Assembly: GCA_032207245.1 (NCBI GenBank)
Contig: CM063498.1
Location: 90,692,848-90,756,847, forward strand
DNA from: Pardosa pseudoannulata
Lineage: Eukaryota > Arthropoda > Arachnida > Araneae > Lycosidae
Length of the DNA stretch: 64,000 nt
Direction: 5' to 3'
This document shows, piece by piece, positions 23,441 to 34,083 of this stretch. The notes under the pieces were generated by a model. The model searched no databases. It was not told the DNA's origin and worked only from the letters and a program-made list of their open reading frames with translations. Position 1 is the stretch's first letter. Each line of letters opens with the position of its first letter. Made by a program: the position numbers and the translations under genes.

Positions 23441-23590
23441 TGTCCTCGAGTTATTAAAAAAAAAACAACAAAGAAAATTTTTTTCTCGAGAATAAATCGA
23501 AAAAAGTAGATTCTCGTAATTTAGGAGCAGGGACCAAGCAGAAGACCCTCGGGATTTGCCTGTCACCTCCAAAGGTATCATTTGACAACT
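23440..23590 (-). mobile_element. SINE-2 fragment leading into the tandem array
   Basis: GCAGGGACCAAGCAGAAGAC (23527-23546) and the next 80 bp match the SINE-2 body at 31,808-31,915. A short ACAACAAAG near 23465 resembles a remnant of its CAA tail. The copy passes without a break into the ~114-bp array. Confidence 0.6.
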
Positions 23591-24610
23591 GGGAGGACAT
23601 TGCGGCTACGAACTTTACGTACCCCAGTCGACATAAATGTCTAAATCTAATCAACTAATTTTTTAGTCCTCTTTTTGAAATGTGAGTGTTTTCCTCGGGA
23701 ACTTAGAGGACATTGCAACTATGAAATTTATGTACCCCAGCCAACATTACTTTCTAAATCTGATCGACTAAATTTTTACTCATTTTTTTAAACTGTGAGT
23801 GTTTTCCTTGGGAACTTAGAGGACATTGCAAATACGAACTTTACGTAGCCCAGTCGTCAAAACTGTCTAAATCTGATCAACTAAATTTTTACTCATTTTT
23901 TTAAAATGTGTGAGTGTTTTCCTTGAGAACTTGGAGGACATTGCAACTATGAACTGTATGTACCCCAGCCAACATTACTTTCTAAATCTGATCAACTAAA
24001 TTTTTACTCATTTTTTTTAGAATGTGTGTGTTTTCCTTGAGAACTTGGAGGACATTGCAACTACGAACTTTACGTAGCCCAGTCGTCAAAACTGTCTAAA
24101 TCTGATCAACTAAATTTTTACTAATTTTTTTTTTAAAAATGTGAGTGTTTTCCTTGGGAACTTGGAGGACATTGCAACTACGAACTTTACGTAACCCAGT
24201 CGTCAATACTGTCTAAATCTGATCGACTAAATTTTTACTCATTTTTTTAAAATGTGAGTGTTTTCCTTGGGAACTTGGAGGACATTGCAACTACGAACTT
24301 TACGTAGCCTAGTCGTCAAAACTGTCTAAATCTGATCGACTAAATTTTTACTCATTTTTTTTTTTTTTTTTAATGTGTGAGTGTTTTTCTTGGGAACTTG
24401 GAGGACATTGCAACTACGAACTTTACGTAGCCCAGTCATCAAAACTGTCTAAATCTGATCAACTAAATTTTTAGTCATATTTTTAAAATGGGGGAGTGTT
24501 TTCTTGGGAACTTGGAGGACATTGTGACTGCGAACTTTACGTAGCCCAGTCGTCAAAACTGTCTAAATTTGATCAATTAAATGTTTAATAATTTCTTTAA
24601 AATGCGTCAG
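23590..24610. repeat. Tandem array, about 114-bp monomer, nine copies, SINE-derived
   Basis: GAGGACATTG recurs at 23593, 23706, 23819, 23934, 24048, 24165, 24278, 24401 and 24515. Spacing is 113-117 bp, with one of 123 bp caused by a long T run. The core GAACTTGGAGGACATTG, CGAACTTTACGT, CCCAGTC matches part of SINE-2 at 31,862-31,913, so the unit includes SINE body sequence plus an AT-rich segment (CTAAATTTTTACTCATTTTT). No coding. Confidence 0.92.
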
Positions 24611-25271
24611 TGTTTCGCTTGCAACTAGTTATAAGTCTTAACTTTCTTTAACTTAAATAACTCTTGTCAGTATTAACTTATAATTTTGTTTTAAATTTAT
24701 TATTAATCACTGTTATTTAACTTCACTTGTTCTTCAGTTCAAATTAAGTAACCGATTTTTAACCACCTTCCTGACTAGCTAGAGATCCTAAGTTTTGCAC
24801 GTAAGTTCATGTTTGACGACAACACAATATTCAATCATAAAAAAATATTGGTAAAAGCAAAAAGCTGTTAAGAATACTTGGAATCCCAATTGCAGAGATT
24901 TTAAAACTAGTATCGCTCTCTATTTGCAAGCATCTTAAGTAAAATTTAAAAGTAATTAAGACAAAGTTAAAATAATGACTCTAGAATCAGAAAAGAATAC
25001 ACACATATATCTTTTATTCGCTTGTAAAGCTTTAAAGTTTTTGTTCTATTTTTAAGAATATTTAACATTTTGTAGAATATTTGTGATTTTCCGTATATTT
25101 TTTAATGAAGTAGTACTAAATTGGTCATTTTTCTTGTTTTATCGTGCGATAATGAATAATTATACTAATTGTATAATTACTTGTATAATTATATACTTGT
25201 TTACTTAATTACATACTTGTATAAATATATACTTACATTACTTGTATATTATGTATAATTATATAATTATA
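24610..25271. other. Unassigned AT-rich spacer
   Basis: No ORF and no recognisable element. From 25,150 it becomes a degenerate TATAATTAC-type low-complexity sequence. Confidence 0.35.
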
Positions 25272-25747
25272 CTAGACGATCCGACAGACGTTGTTCTGTT
25301 TTAACGCTGTAAACACAAAATTTGTAAAATGTTTTAAAATAAATTATAAATTTTACCGTTCTTACGGAAAAGTAAGGAAAAAATTATTTTAAAGATTCTT
25401 GATGCCACCGAGTACCGTTATCATAAACCTAATTAGATTAAATTAAAATTTCCACACCGCCTGTACGGGGGTTCGATACTAGGACTTTTTGTACTGAGGC
25501 CCAGTGCGCTGACCACTGCGTCACAGATACGTTGGCAGAAAAGTTTTTCAAACAGCTTTATAATAATCTCAATAAATGCACAATTCTGGATTTATAATAA
25601 AAAAACCCAACATTTTCTATCAGATCAAATTGTGAATCTAAACCATTCTCGAATCAACTTAATTACATAGACAAAATTTCATCAAATCAGCCGTTTAGGA
25701 GGAGTTCTATGACAAACACACGGAAAGGAGAATTTTATATATAAAGA
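25272..25747 (-). mobile_element. Short Helitron-like element carrying a tRNA-like segment
   Basis: The minus-strand 5' end is TCTTTATATATAAAATT preceded by A. The 3' end is GTCGGATCGTCTAG followed by T, so CTAG matches the Helitron CTRR rule, although the expected terminal hairpin is poor. The first 240 bp are shared with 3356-3600. Between 25,450 and 25,537 the minus strand reads GTGACGCAGTGGTCAGCGCA and, about 30 nt later, GTATCGAACCCCC, spaced like tRNA A and B boxes. No Rep/helicase coding was seen. Confidence 0.55.
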
Positions 25748-26090
25748 TATGAAAATATATTGAAATACTAATGTGAAATTTATAATGTGTTGAGAGCCCT
25801 ACACTTTTATTTTCAGTCACATCATAACAACTGAGCCTTATCCTATCGATACTCCTCACTCAATTTCTTATATAAGTACATTACAATTTTCATATAGGGG
25901 CTTTACACACAATTTCACTTCTTGCTCTGTTTCAAAATTATTTTTTACTTTTTAGGGCATTTTTATCTCTTTTTTTGTTAGATAAAAGTAATTTAAAAAA
26001 CTCTTTTTAAATTTATTTTATTTCTGTCACACAACGCAATACGGATAAGTAGGAGAAACTCGGCTTTAATGCAGTTTAGGATGGCCTCAG
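25748..26090. other. Unassigned AT-rich spacer
   Basis: No gene or repeat recognised. Confidence 0.35.
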
Positions 26091-27035
26091 ATTTTGATTC
26101 TTTATCTACGTTTATCATCGCCAAGTATGCAAATTTTCCCACATATGGCAACCCGAGGATTCTCCGACTGCAATTGTGTATAAAATTTTAGTATACAATT
26201 TTAAACATTTGAATACTCATAGTTTCCGCTTTTTTTCATTTTCATGGCTTTTTATAAATATGTACCCATATATTATTCAAATTTTGATTCTTTATCTACG
26301 TTTATCATCGCCAAGTATGCGAATTTTCGCACATATGGCAACGCGAGGTTTCTCCGCCTGCAATTGTGTATAAAATTTTTGTATACAGTTTTAAGCATTT
26401 GAATACTCATAGTTTCCGCTTTTTTTCATTCTCATGGCTTTTTATAAATATGTACCCATGTATTATTCAAATTTTGATTCTTTATCAACGTTCATCATCG
26501 CCAAGTATGCGAATTTTCGCACATATGGCAACGCGAGGTTTCTCCGACTGTAATTGTGTATAAAATTTTTGTATACAGTTTTAAGCATTTGAATACTCAT
26601 AGTTTCCGCTTTTTTTCATTTTCATGGCTTTTATAAATATGTACCCATATATTATTCAAATTTTGATTCTTTATCTGTTTACCATTGCCAAGTATGCGAA
26701 TTTTCCCACATATGGCAACCCGAGGTTTATCAGACTGCAATTGTGTATAAAATTTTTGTATATAGTTTTAAGCATTTGAATACTCATAGTTTCCGCTTTT
26801 TTTTCATTTTCATAGCTTTTTTTAAATATGTACCTATATATTATTCAAGTTTTGATTCTTTATCTACGTTTATCATCGCCAAGTATGCGAAATTTCCCAC
26901 ATATGGCAACGCAAGGTTTCTCCGACTGCAATTGTGTATAAAATTTTTGTATACAGATTTAAGCATCTGAATACTGATAATTTCCGCTTTTTATTTCATT
27001 TTCATTACTTTTATAAAATATGTACCCATATAATT
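26091..27035. repeat. Tandem array, about 190-bp monomer, five copies
   Basis: ATTTTGATTC (GTTTTGATTC in the last) recurs at 26091, 26281, 26471, 26660 and 26849, spacing 190, 190, 189 and 189 bp. Units share CATCGCCAAGTATGC, CACATATGGCAAC, TGTGTATAAAATTT and CATAGTTTCCGC. Because 190 is not a multiple of three, the near-identical 65-codon frames in successive units are by-products of the repeat, not exons. Confidence 0.95.
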
Positions 27036-27133
27036 TCTACCCATAAATTTGGTACAATCTGTGTATAAATTTAATCTATACTCTGTTTTTTGCTACTTTA
27101 ATACTTATAATTTTGTGCTTTTTATTGCATTTA

Positions 27134-27705
27134 CACTGGTGTGCAAAACTTGAGCCACAGGTGGGTTTTTTGCCATAACTGCCCGAGAAATCAGCTGAGA
27201 GACATGAAATTAAGAAATGAGGGTGAAGATATCGCTAGAATGGATTGTCCAGCGTACCCTCCTGATTTATATCCCATGGAACATGTGTGAAAGGCTTTGG
27301 GCAGACACAATGCAGCACGCTTACACCCAACCACTCAAACATTTGCTGATTGAGAAATGGGCACTCCTACCGCAAGAAATGTTGGACCAGCTGGTTCTGA
27401 GTATGCGGAGACGGTGCGAAGCAACCATTGCAGTAGGGGAGAGCATATCCCTTATTACGGAACATCTGCTTGTCGTTCTTCCTCTTAGATAGACAATCAT
27501 CAGTCTCGATACTATGCTTTCAATAAAGCTTGTTTTTGTTTGATTCCATAATGTATGCATTGCTTTACTTTTCCAGCTCCGATGCTTTCGTCATCCTTTA
27601 CTTACATAATACTTTCCTTCATTTATGAATTTCATGTCTCTCAGATGATTTCTAGTGGAGTTATGGCAACAAAACCCACTTGTTGCTTAAGTTTTGACAC
27701 CAGTG
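27134..27705 (+). mobile_element. Tc1/mariner-type transposon remnant with TIRs and TA TSD
   Basis: Ends are CACTGGTGTGCAAAACTTGA and, complementing, CACTGGTGTCAAAACTTAAG, each bordered by TA (27132-27133 and 27706-27707). After about 80 bp the plus strand encodes a C-terminal transposase piece with ARMDCPAYPPDLYPMEHV, the catalytic block that ends DDE Tc1/mariner enzymes. It is followed by an in-frame stop and a frame-shifted KALGR. The N-terminal DNA-binding part and the first two catalytic Asp are missing. Length is 572 bp, so this is an internally deleted copy. Confidence 0.82.
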
Positions 27706-27709
27706 TATA

Positions 27710-28380
27710 TTGCTCTTGTAGATGTTTATATCACCGCCATCTTAAATGACATGTTGGCATTATTGGCGCCAAAAAATATCGCCAATAAAACAAAGTGGCA
27801 CCCTGAACTGCATTTTCACCCTGTACTCGTTTGTTGTGTAAAATCTTTTCAACATATAGCAGTACAGAATTGTCGTGTCCATCTCTCCCGGACTTACCCA
27901 ATACAGGTATATAATAAAATGTCCTATTGATATTATTTAATATACATCTCCCGACTGCGTGACATCTCGATTTCAATATATATTTTTCTGAAAACATAAT
28001 GATAAGCCATTTCTTACAGGCGGCTATCTTATTTATTCAATAGACAGATTTTTTAATGCCCTTGAGATAACGGAAAGAAAAATTCTAGCTTCGTCTCATA
28101 CGTTAACGTTGCTATTGAAAAAAAAAGAAAAAAAAGAGAAAAAAAAAAAAAAACCACCAGCCAATGTTAAGTAAAGCACGTTTGCTTCGATAACATTCTG
28201 CATAGAATATTACTGCCATAGAAATGTTTACGGAGATGTAATAATATTTACCTTGAGACCTATCTGAAGGATAATAATATTTACCTCTAAATTAAAAATT
28301 TAAAGCATTCGACTAAAAACTGAATTAAAAATTGATGCATGAAGCTTTTATGTTCGTAAATAAAAACTTCTAAAGTAGCA
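27710..28380. other. Unassigned; YY1-like and E2F-like motifs near 27,731-27,772
   Basis: The minus strand has AAGATGGCGGTG (27731-27742, complement), and TTGGCGCCAA lies at 27763-27772. These are promoter-type motifs, but no first exon could be defined. An 88-codon minus-strand frame at 27731-27997 shows no recognisable domain. A poly-A/G stretch lies at 28119-28153. Confidence 0.3.
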
Positions 28381-28382
28381 GT

Positions 28383-28443
28383 GGCGTAGTGTAAGCCTCT
28401 TCCATCCGGGGCAGATAGTAAATTTATAATATGCTATTATTAA
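28383..28443. repeat. Possible hAT left end
   Basis: CAGTGGCGTAGTGTAAGCC followed by CCGGGGCAGAT resembles termini of hAT elements. Possible partner sequences (CTGATCTGCGCCCC near 30158, CTGATGCGCCCGTGGCAA near 30702) are present, but end and TSD could not be matched across the intervening insertions. Confidence 0.3.
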
Positions 28444-28987
28444 CACACTGTGTGCGGGTACATTTCTCAACGGAATTGTACCGGTAGCGGGCGTTTGGCG
28501 CGTAAATTTAGTTACTCAGTTAAATCTCAATAGATCTAAAATATTAAATGTTTTAACCAACTTTTCGTATTTTATATTGAAATATATAAACAAATATATA
28601 AATAACAACCATAAGATTTTTGTAAACTAAAAATATTTTATTAGTGGATTAAATTTATAATAGTATTGTAAATATGAAAAATCAAATAGAAATAGTAGTA
28701 TATAGTTTTAATTTTTTCCCGTTCTGTGGTTCCGCATCGACTGATATAAAAACTAGTTTTTGTCTAATTTTTTCCAGAATCTATGTAGTAGACAAGAAGA
28801 TTTGGCTTCGTTTTCCTGTATATATTGTTATTTTTTTACCCACAAACAAGCCATGTTGTTACACTAACCCGTACTAGTACGTGACCCGCGCTCAAGTATC
28901 AATCGTCCGAAAACGCACTAGTACGTGTCCCGCGGTCAAGTATCAATCGTCAGAAAACATACTAGTACGTGTCCCGCATACAATGTG
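28444..28987. mobile_element. piggyBac-like MITE (544 bp) at TTAA
   Basis: It is flanked by TTAA on both sides (28440-28443, 28988-28991). Terminal inverted repeats are CACACTGTGTGCGGG and CACATTGTATGCGGG (13 of 15 match). Near the right end, ACTAGTACGTG units start at 28873, 28917 and 28961, exactly 44 bp apart. This is a subterminal repeat typical of transposase-binding arrays. There is no credible transposase frame inside. Confidence 0.8.
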
Positions 28988-29374
28988 TTAAAATGTGATA
29001 GTATAAAATATGATATTACTACAAAAACAAAATTTTCTAGAAAAAGGTAATCATTAACCAGCAAAGCGTCCCTCTTTGCTAGTTATTGATTTAAAACGGT
29101 ATCTAAGAACAGTATTATCACGAGAACCTATTGTTAAAAGGAAATTACAATAGATATTCGAAAACTCCTCAGTGTTGCAACTTGATAAACCATTTCTTTC
29201 CCTCCTTTTCATTCTCTCATATCTAATTTCCCTGCCTTATAATGCCTTATTTAAAGGTCTTCGCAGAGTTAAATTCTTTTTATCCGTTTCTCAAAGCTAA
29301 CTATGATATAAATGCTAATTTTGTGTCCACTGGCTGCATTTTCGAGCTAACCCTAAAACAAGGGCGAAACTAGG

Positions 29375-29589
29375 TCCTGTGAAGATCACCCTTTGTCCAG
29401 AACTAACGGACGAAATCAGCTGATCGGGAGCCTCCCGTTTCGACCCGTCGACAATAGCTTGGCGACGCCGTGTCTGAGATGTTGACAGTTCGATTGAATA
29501 GGCGTCACGCCCCTGATCGGTTGCGGCAAAGAGACCAGAGAATTGCATCGAGATTCCAGAATCGGGACAGCCAGCGAATGAAAATTCAG

Positions 29590-29662
<73 letters not shown>

Positions 29663-30135
29663 GTAACTTTAGCTGGAGTTCTCAGGTAATTGGAATCGTA
29701 ACTGACCAAAAAACGGTTGGCGGGACCGTAACTGTCCCCTAGGTATAAAAAGCCTAGAACTTTTCGACTCGGGGCTTTTCGACATTTTTTTTACAGAGGT
29801 GCTTTAACCTTGTGGAGGTTTCCACGATTTTTAACCGGAGCCAGCTTTTTTAGTGATTGCGTTCAGGAGACTCGTAAATTCCGCTCATATAAGGAACGGC
29901 AGGGTCTCGGATACCGAACGGGGGATAGATTGGGTTTGCATTGCACCCTGGAAGAGCCTCCCCGTTTTAATCTTTTTTATTTCTACTTGTTTTGGGAGAA
30001 TTAGAATCCCTTTGTATATACTGTATCTACTCCTATTACTCCAGAAAAAAGTAAAAGTGATTTTGAATTCTATTGTGACTGTGATCCTTCTTCACGCTAC
30101 TTCTTCACTCAAGAGCATTGAAGTCGTCACAATCC
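29375..30135 (+). repeat. LTR-like repeat, copy 2, with a 66-nt poly-A tract
   Basis: It aligns with 15,580-16,303. The TATA box (GGTATAAAAAGCC, 29742-29754), the TCGACTCGGGGC start-site region, GGCAGGGTCTCGGATACCG and the end GTCGTCACAATCC are shared. At the position where copy 1 has six A, this copy has 66 (29594-29659). Short frames here (for example the poly-Phe one on the minus strand) are artefacts of that run. Confidence 0.5.
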
Positions 30136-30734
30136 TTTAGCACCCGTGGCAAAAAACTGATCTGCGCCCCTACCACCAAATATAGAGAGAAAAATATATA
30201 AATATGTTTTTATATCTTACATTCAGAATGAACTCAAAATATTTTGTTAACTCTTAAACTTCTTAATTTTCATATTAATTAAAAAATTTTTCTTCTATTT
30301 TTACCTAATTAATACTTGAAGATTTTTTTTAACATTTTGGCGATATTATTTTGGTTATAAACTGAAATCTATTTGAGGGGAATATCTTTTATTTAAACGC
30401 TGAATTTTCATAAAAAAATTGGCGAATTTCTAAATTTAAATTTAGTTTTAATAACTTTAATAAATTCAAAATTTAAAACGAATACCTGGATTTCTATTAA
30501 AGCATATTAGTGGTGTTTGGTAAACATATTTTTAAGAATCTATACCAAGTTCAGTCTCTAGAAGCATTTTAAAAAATAAGAAATTTTTAAACACATTCGA
30601 TTTTATAATTAAAAAAAAATATTTTTCAAATTTTCCTTATTTATAAGCTGGACGAATCGTCTTTTTTCAGATCCAATTTTTCTCATTGTTTGGAGCCTCT
30701 AAGACTGATGCGCCCGTGGCAAATGCCACCTTTC
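30136..30734. other. Unassigned AT-rich sequence bounded by CCCGTGGCAA motifs
   Basis: The outer motifs CACCCGTGGCAA (30142) and GCGCCCGTGGCAA (30706) are direct, not inverted. The interior has no ORF. It may be the right part of the hAT-like element starting at 28383. Confidence 0.25.
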
Positions 30735-31088
30735 CAACGTCCTAATTGAACCTGAACTCAAATGATCAAACTTCATTTCTGATTTACAATAACGCTGACT
30801 AAGCTGTTAGTCTCATGGGAAAAATTCGCGTGATTGCTCGCTGTTGGGAGAAATTTGTAATAGAAGTGTGTTTTCGTCACCATTAGAAGCTTTTTTTCTT
30901 ATTCTGGTAATGAACTACAGTTTTTAATCTCCAAAATGTTAAAATTCCCTTCACGGACTTCGCTGTTGTTTTTATGGACCGGCTGCAATTTACTACTTAG
31001 GCCCTCTCATTGCCCAGTAAACCGGGGCAGTTCAAAATAATGGGGAATAGAGCCTTTTAACTTGCAACGACGAGTATAATTTTACACG

Positions 31089-31089
<1 letters not shown>

Positions 31090-31170
<81 letters not shown>
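31090..31170. repeat. Compound (AC)n-(AT)n microsatellite
   Basis: About 41 bp of AC then 40 bp of AT, terminating the family X copy as at 21,747-21,840. Confidence 0.95.
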
Positions 31171-31173
<3 letters not shown>

Positions 31174-31503
31174 AGGTTTAAAAATGAGGATTAGGAATTA
31201 AGCGAGTTATAATTAAAAATAGTTGGAACTCATTAACGATAACGTAATACGAGAAAGACACACCTTCCAGCGGAGCTATACAGATTAAAGAAGCTCACGC
31301 CGAAGTAGACAATAGGAATTTGCTTAGGTAGCGATGCCAAAAACACACTTCTAGGCAGGAAATTGAGCTTGTAACATCCTACACGCTTGTCCCTCCAAAA
31401 TGTGAACAAGGGATATCTAAGTGGCATAGCCATGGATTACAATAAAGAAGTTTTTATATACGAAATCAAATGTGTCTTCCATGACTTAATCACTAGAAAC
31501 GTG

Positions 31504-31505
<2 letters not shown>

Positions 31506-31595
<90 letters not shown>
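31506..31595. repeat. (TA)n microsatellite
   Basis: A pure TA run of about 90 bp. Confidence 0.97.
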
Positions 31596-31599
<4 letters not shown>

Positions 31600-31648
31600 C
31601 AGGGCGTCATAAATTCATGAAAGTTAAAAAATTCTTAATAAAAGAAGT

Positions 31649-32003
31649 TGTTGTTGTTGTTGTTGTTTTATGCCTGTTGGTCAAACCAAACACGATTGAG
31701 CCGTACGCTGCTCGTATTAAGGCAAAGGGGTGTGCCTTTCGCATTTCAACGAGCACCTAAAGGGTGAATATACGATTTTGCTCAAGTGGGCCTCGTGATT
31801 TAAAAGCAGAGACCAAGCAGAAGACCCATAGGCTTGGCCTGCCCCCCAGAGGTTTTGATTGAGAACTTGGAGGACATTGTGACCACGAACATGTTTTACG
31901 TGTCCCAGTCACCTTTAACGAACACGGTGGATCTTAGGCCGGCTTTTGCTCCGAACCCGCAACTCTCCAGTTACGAGAGCGTTGACTTTGCCATACAAAG
32001 AGC
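31649..32003 (-). mobile_element. tRNA-derived SINE (family SINE-2), full length, perfect 12-bp TSD
   Basis: AATAAAAGAAGT flanks the element at 31637-31648 and 32004-32015. On the minus strand the head is tRNA-like (ATGGCAAAGTCAACGCTCTC as A box, GCGGGTTCGGAGC as B box). The body carries GTCCTCCAAGTTCTCAATC and CTTCTGCTTGGTCTCTGC. The 3' end is a (CAA)n tail next to the duplication. Length is 355 bp. The 72-codon plus-strand frame over it is not a gene. The body segment at 31,808-31,915 is the source-like sequence of the array at 23.6-24.6 kb. Confidence 0.88.
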
Positions 32004-32193
32004 AATAAAAGAAGTAATGCTAGGAAAAAGTTTTCAGCTTGCGCAGAGATGATCAGATTAACATTGGATTTTTTCTACGCAAAAAGAATTGTTTGCAAAA
32101 TTGACAAAAGCGAGCTCTTACACATCACTGAATATTTAATTTCACATTAAAAATACGTTATAACATGTGGGCACACATACGCACAAACATATA

Positions 32194-32883
32194 CACTCAA
32201 GAGCCAAAACAGTATGACCACCTGTCAATAACAAGTTGGCCCGCCTTTGGCGCGCAACGCAGCTTCAACCCGCCTCGACATGGATGCCATGAGTCCTTGG
32301 TAGACGGCCCGGAGACAGATTGTAAGACATGTTTAAGCAACCGTTACGCAAATCCAAGATATTGCAATTTGGTGGTCTTTGGTCGTCCCATGACATCCCA
32401 AATATGTTCTATCGGATTGAGATCCGGTGAGTTAGGCGGCCAGGACATTAACTGGAATTCAGCATCATGTTCCTGGAACCACTCCAACACAATTTTAGCC
32501 TTGTGACACGGGGCGTTGTCCTGTTGGAACATTCCATTTCCTTCTTTGATAGCGTGTGGGCGTCCAACACCATGTCGTCTACTGCTGGTTTCACCGTCAT
32601 TCATCCACTTTGCATGAGTACTAACAACTGTAGATCGCGAACAACCCACGAGTCGTGCAGTTTCGGAAATACTTGTTCCGAGCCTTCGAGCCATTATAAT
32701 CTGCCCTCTATCAAAATCACTTAGATCCGCAGCCATCACACACAGAAGTAAGTGAAAGAATGATTCTTCAGACTCTCCAGCAGCAGTTAAATACCACTTC
32801 CACCTGATCACGTGCCTTCCACGTCATCCAGGCGAGTTCATTGCAAAATGTAGAGGTGGTCATAATGTTTTGGCTCTTGAGTG
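32194..32883 (-). mobile_element. Tc1/mariner transposon, internally deleted (690 bp), TA TSD
   Basis: The terminal inverted repeats begin CACTCAAGAGCCAAAACA at each end and extend about 28 bp with one or two mismatches. TA flanks both sides (32192-32193, 32884-32885). The interior encodes a shortened transposase on the minus strand. A shorter, more decayed relative is at 55,352-55,833. Confidence 0.92.
32344..32811 (-). pseudogene. Tc1-like transposase with in-frame internal deletion
   Basis: The open frame of 155 codons has an N-terminal paired-type helix-turn-helix ([29 protein letters not shown]) starting at a plausible Met before AADLSDFD. It then jumps from GRPHAIKE straight to the C-terminal catalytic part [12 protein letters not shown] and [17 protein letters not shown]. 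The second Asp and the Glu are present with 36 residues between them. The first catalytic Asp and the linker are deleted, so the enzyme should be dead, although the DNA-binding domain may fold. Spacing of 36 resembles the DD36E group of Tc1/mariner rather than DD34E; this is my count from the sequence. The frame stays open across the deletion. Confidence 0.87.
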
Positions 32884-32885
32884 TA

Positions 32886-33613
32886 AGTTTTTACGACTTC
32901 CCTTCAGTCAACTAGAGCCAGAGTGCATGGGTGATTCTAAGTAAGAAAAAAATTTCTGAACATCCTACAAAATTTTTTGAAAAAGTATACAAATTTAAAA
33001 TAAAAACAATATTAAGGTTAATTTCTGGATGTCAAAGCTAGAGGTGGATATATGAATTTTAATATTTATGATTTATCGTTAACCAAATATCAATATATCA
33101 ATATGTTCTAATATATATCACCTTATTATAGAGTTGCAACTATGAGTGTGTTCTGTATAAAATAATACAAACACACATATATCAATGTATCTAGAAAACA
33201 AAAATTCAATTTCTTAATCTGAATATATAAATTTAAATTTTAACATATTGCTTTAAAATCACATGACATATTATTACTGTCCTTCGGCAGAAAAATATTT
33301 GTGGACGCGTCAAAAAGAGTGAGAAAAAATATAAAACATTCTGAAAATTTATCAATAAATTTTGAAAATTCATTTACATATTTTTTTATTTTAAGCTGAA
33401 GATGGTTTTAAAAAAACTTGTTTTTGATTTTCAAAAACAGATTTTTCCGAAAATTGTTTTCAAATTTTCGAGGAAAAAAAATTTGTTTTTAATAATTTTC
33501 GAAACAGAATCGCACAAATTTTGGATTAGAATCATCCCTGCCAGACTGCTTTCTTTAGGTGGTTTTGCAGTAATTCACTATTCCTTAGACATTTGCAACT
33601 TACGAGCATAACT
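32886..33613. other. Unassigned AT-rich spacer
   Basis: No gene, tandem repeat or terminal repeat recognised; the 69-codon plus-strand frame at 33402-33611 is low-complexity Lys/Phe-rich. Confidence 0.35.
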
Positions 33614-33932
33614 GCTCGGATAGCAAATTTAGCTTGCAGCAAACTTGCTGCACTCTTGCTTTTCAAGTCTGCAAACTCACAGCAAGTTCAGCATGACAAG
33701 TCTGCAAGCTTGAAACAAGACTGCAGCAAGTCCAAGAATTTTCGCTTGCTTCAAGGTTGTCATGACAAGATTCCCACAGTTTTGCAGCAAAACTGCGTTG
33801 CAAAGGGATGGTCGCTTTATGTTCCATCTAACTTGCAGGAGTTTTGCTGCAAGTTTGTAGCGTCAAATTTGTTATGACAAGATATTATCCAGAAAAAATC
33901 AAACTTGCTGCAAGTATGCTTGCTATCCGGGT
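33614..33932. mobile_element. MITE-like element with imperfect inverted ends
   Basis: The left end GCTCGGATAGCAAATTTAGC and the right end (complement CCCGGATAGCAAGCATAC) are inverted copies that continue into TTGCAGCAA. The interior repeats CTTGC, GCAAG, TTGCTGCAAG and CATGACAAG many times. TSD was not resolved. The 94-codon frame over it is explained by the repeats. Confidence 0.6.
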
Positions 33933-34083
33933 GTGAGCTTAAAAAGAAGCAATGTAACATCAGTTTATTCTACCTTGAAGTAATTCATTGGAAACTTGGA
34001 GTCTGGAAGCACAAAAGAGTGTTAGACATCTGAAATTCTAAAGTGAAATGATGCAGTCTTTAGACATCTATCTTCCAGGAAAG

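Larger units (their letters stand above)
29165..31090. repeat. Dispersed repeat family X, copy 2, split by an LTR-like insertion
   Basis: Segments 29165-29349 and 30735-31090 align with 19560-19961 and 21632-21750. The interruption holds the LTR-like copy (to 30,135) and about 590 bp of AT-rich sequence bounded by CACCCGTGGCAA (30142) and GCGCCCGTGGCAA (30706). This copy lacks the GC-rich insertion seen in copy 1 and so provides the empty site for it. Confidence 0.55.

Noticed and set aside
26176..26970. Series of near-identical 65-75-codon plus-strand frames
   Set aside because: They follow from the ~190-bp tandem repeat; the unit is not a multiple of three and there are no splice sites to join them.
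29416..29709. 97-codon frame with a long Phe run (minus)
   Set aside because: Produced by the 66-nt A tract within an LTR-like repeat.
31834..32052. 72-codon plus-strand frame
   Set aside because: Lies within SINE-2, bounded by its TSD.
32165..32506. 113-codon plus-strand frame
   Set aside because: Antisense of the Tc1-like transposase frame on the minus strand.
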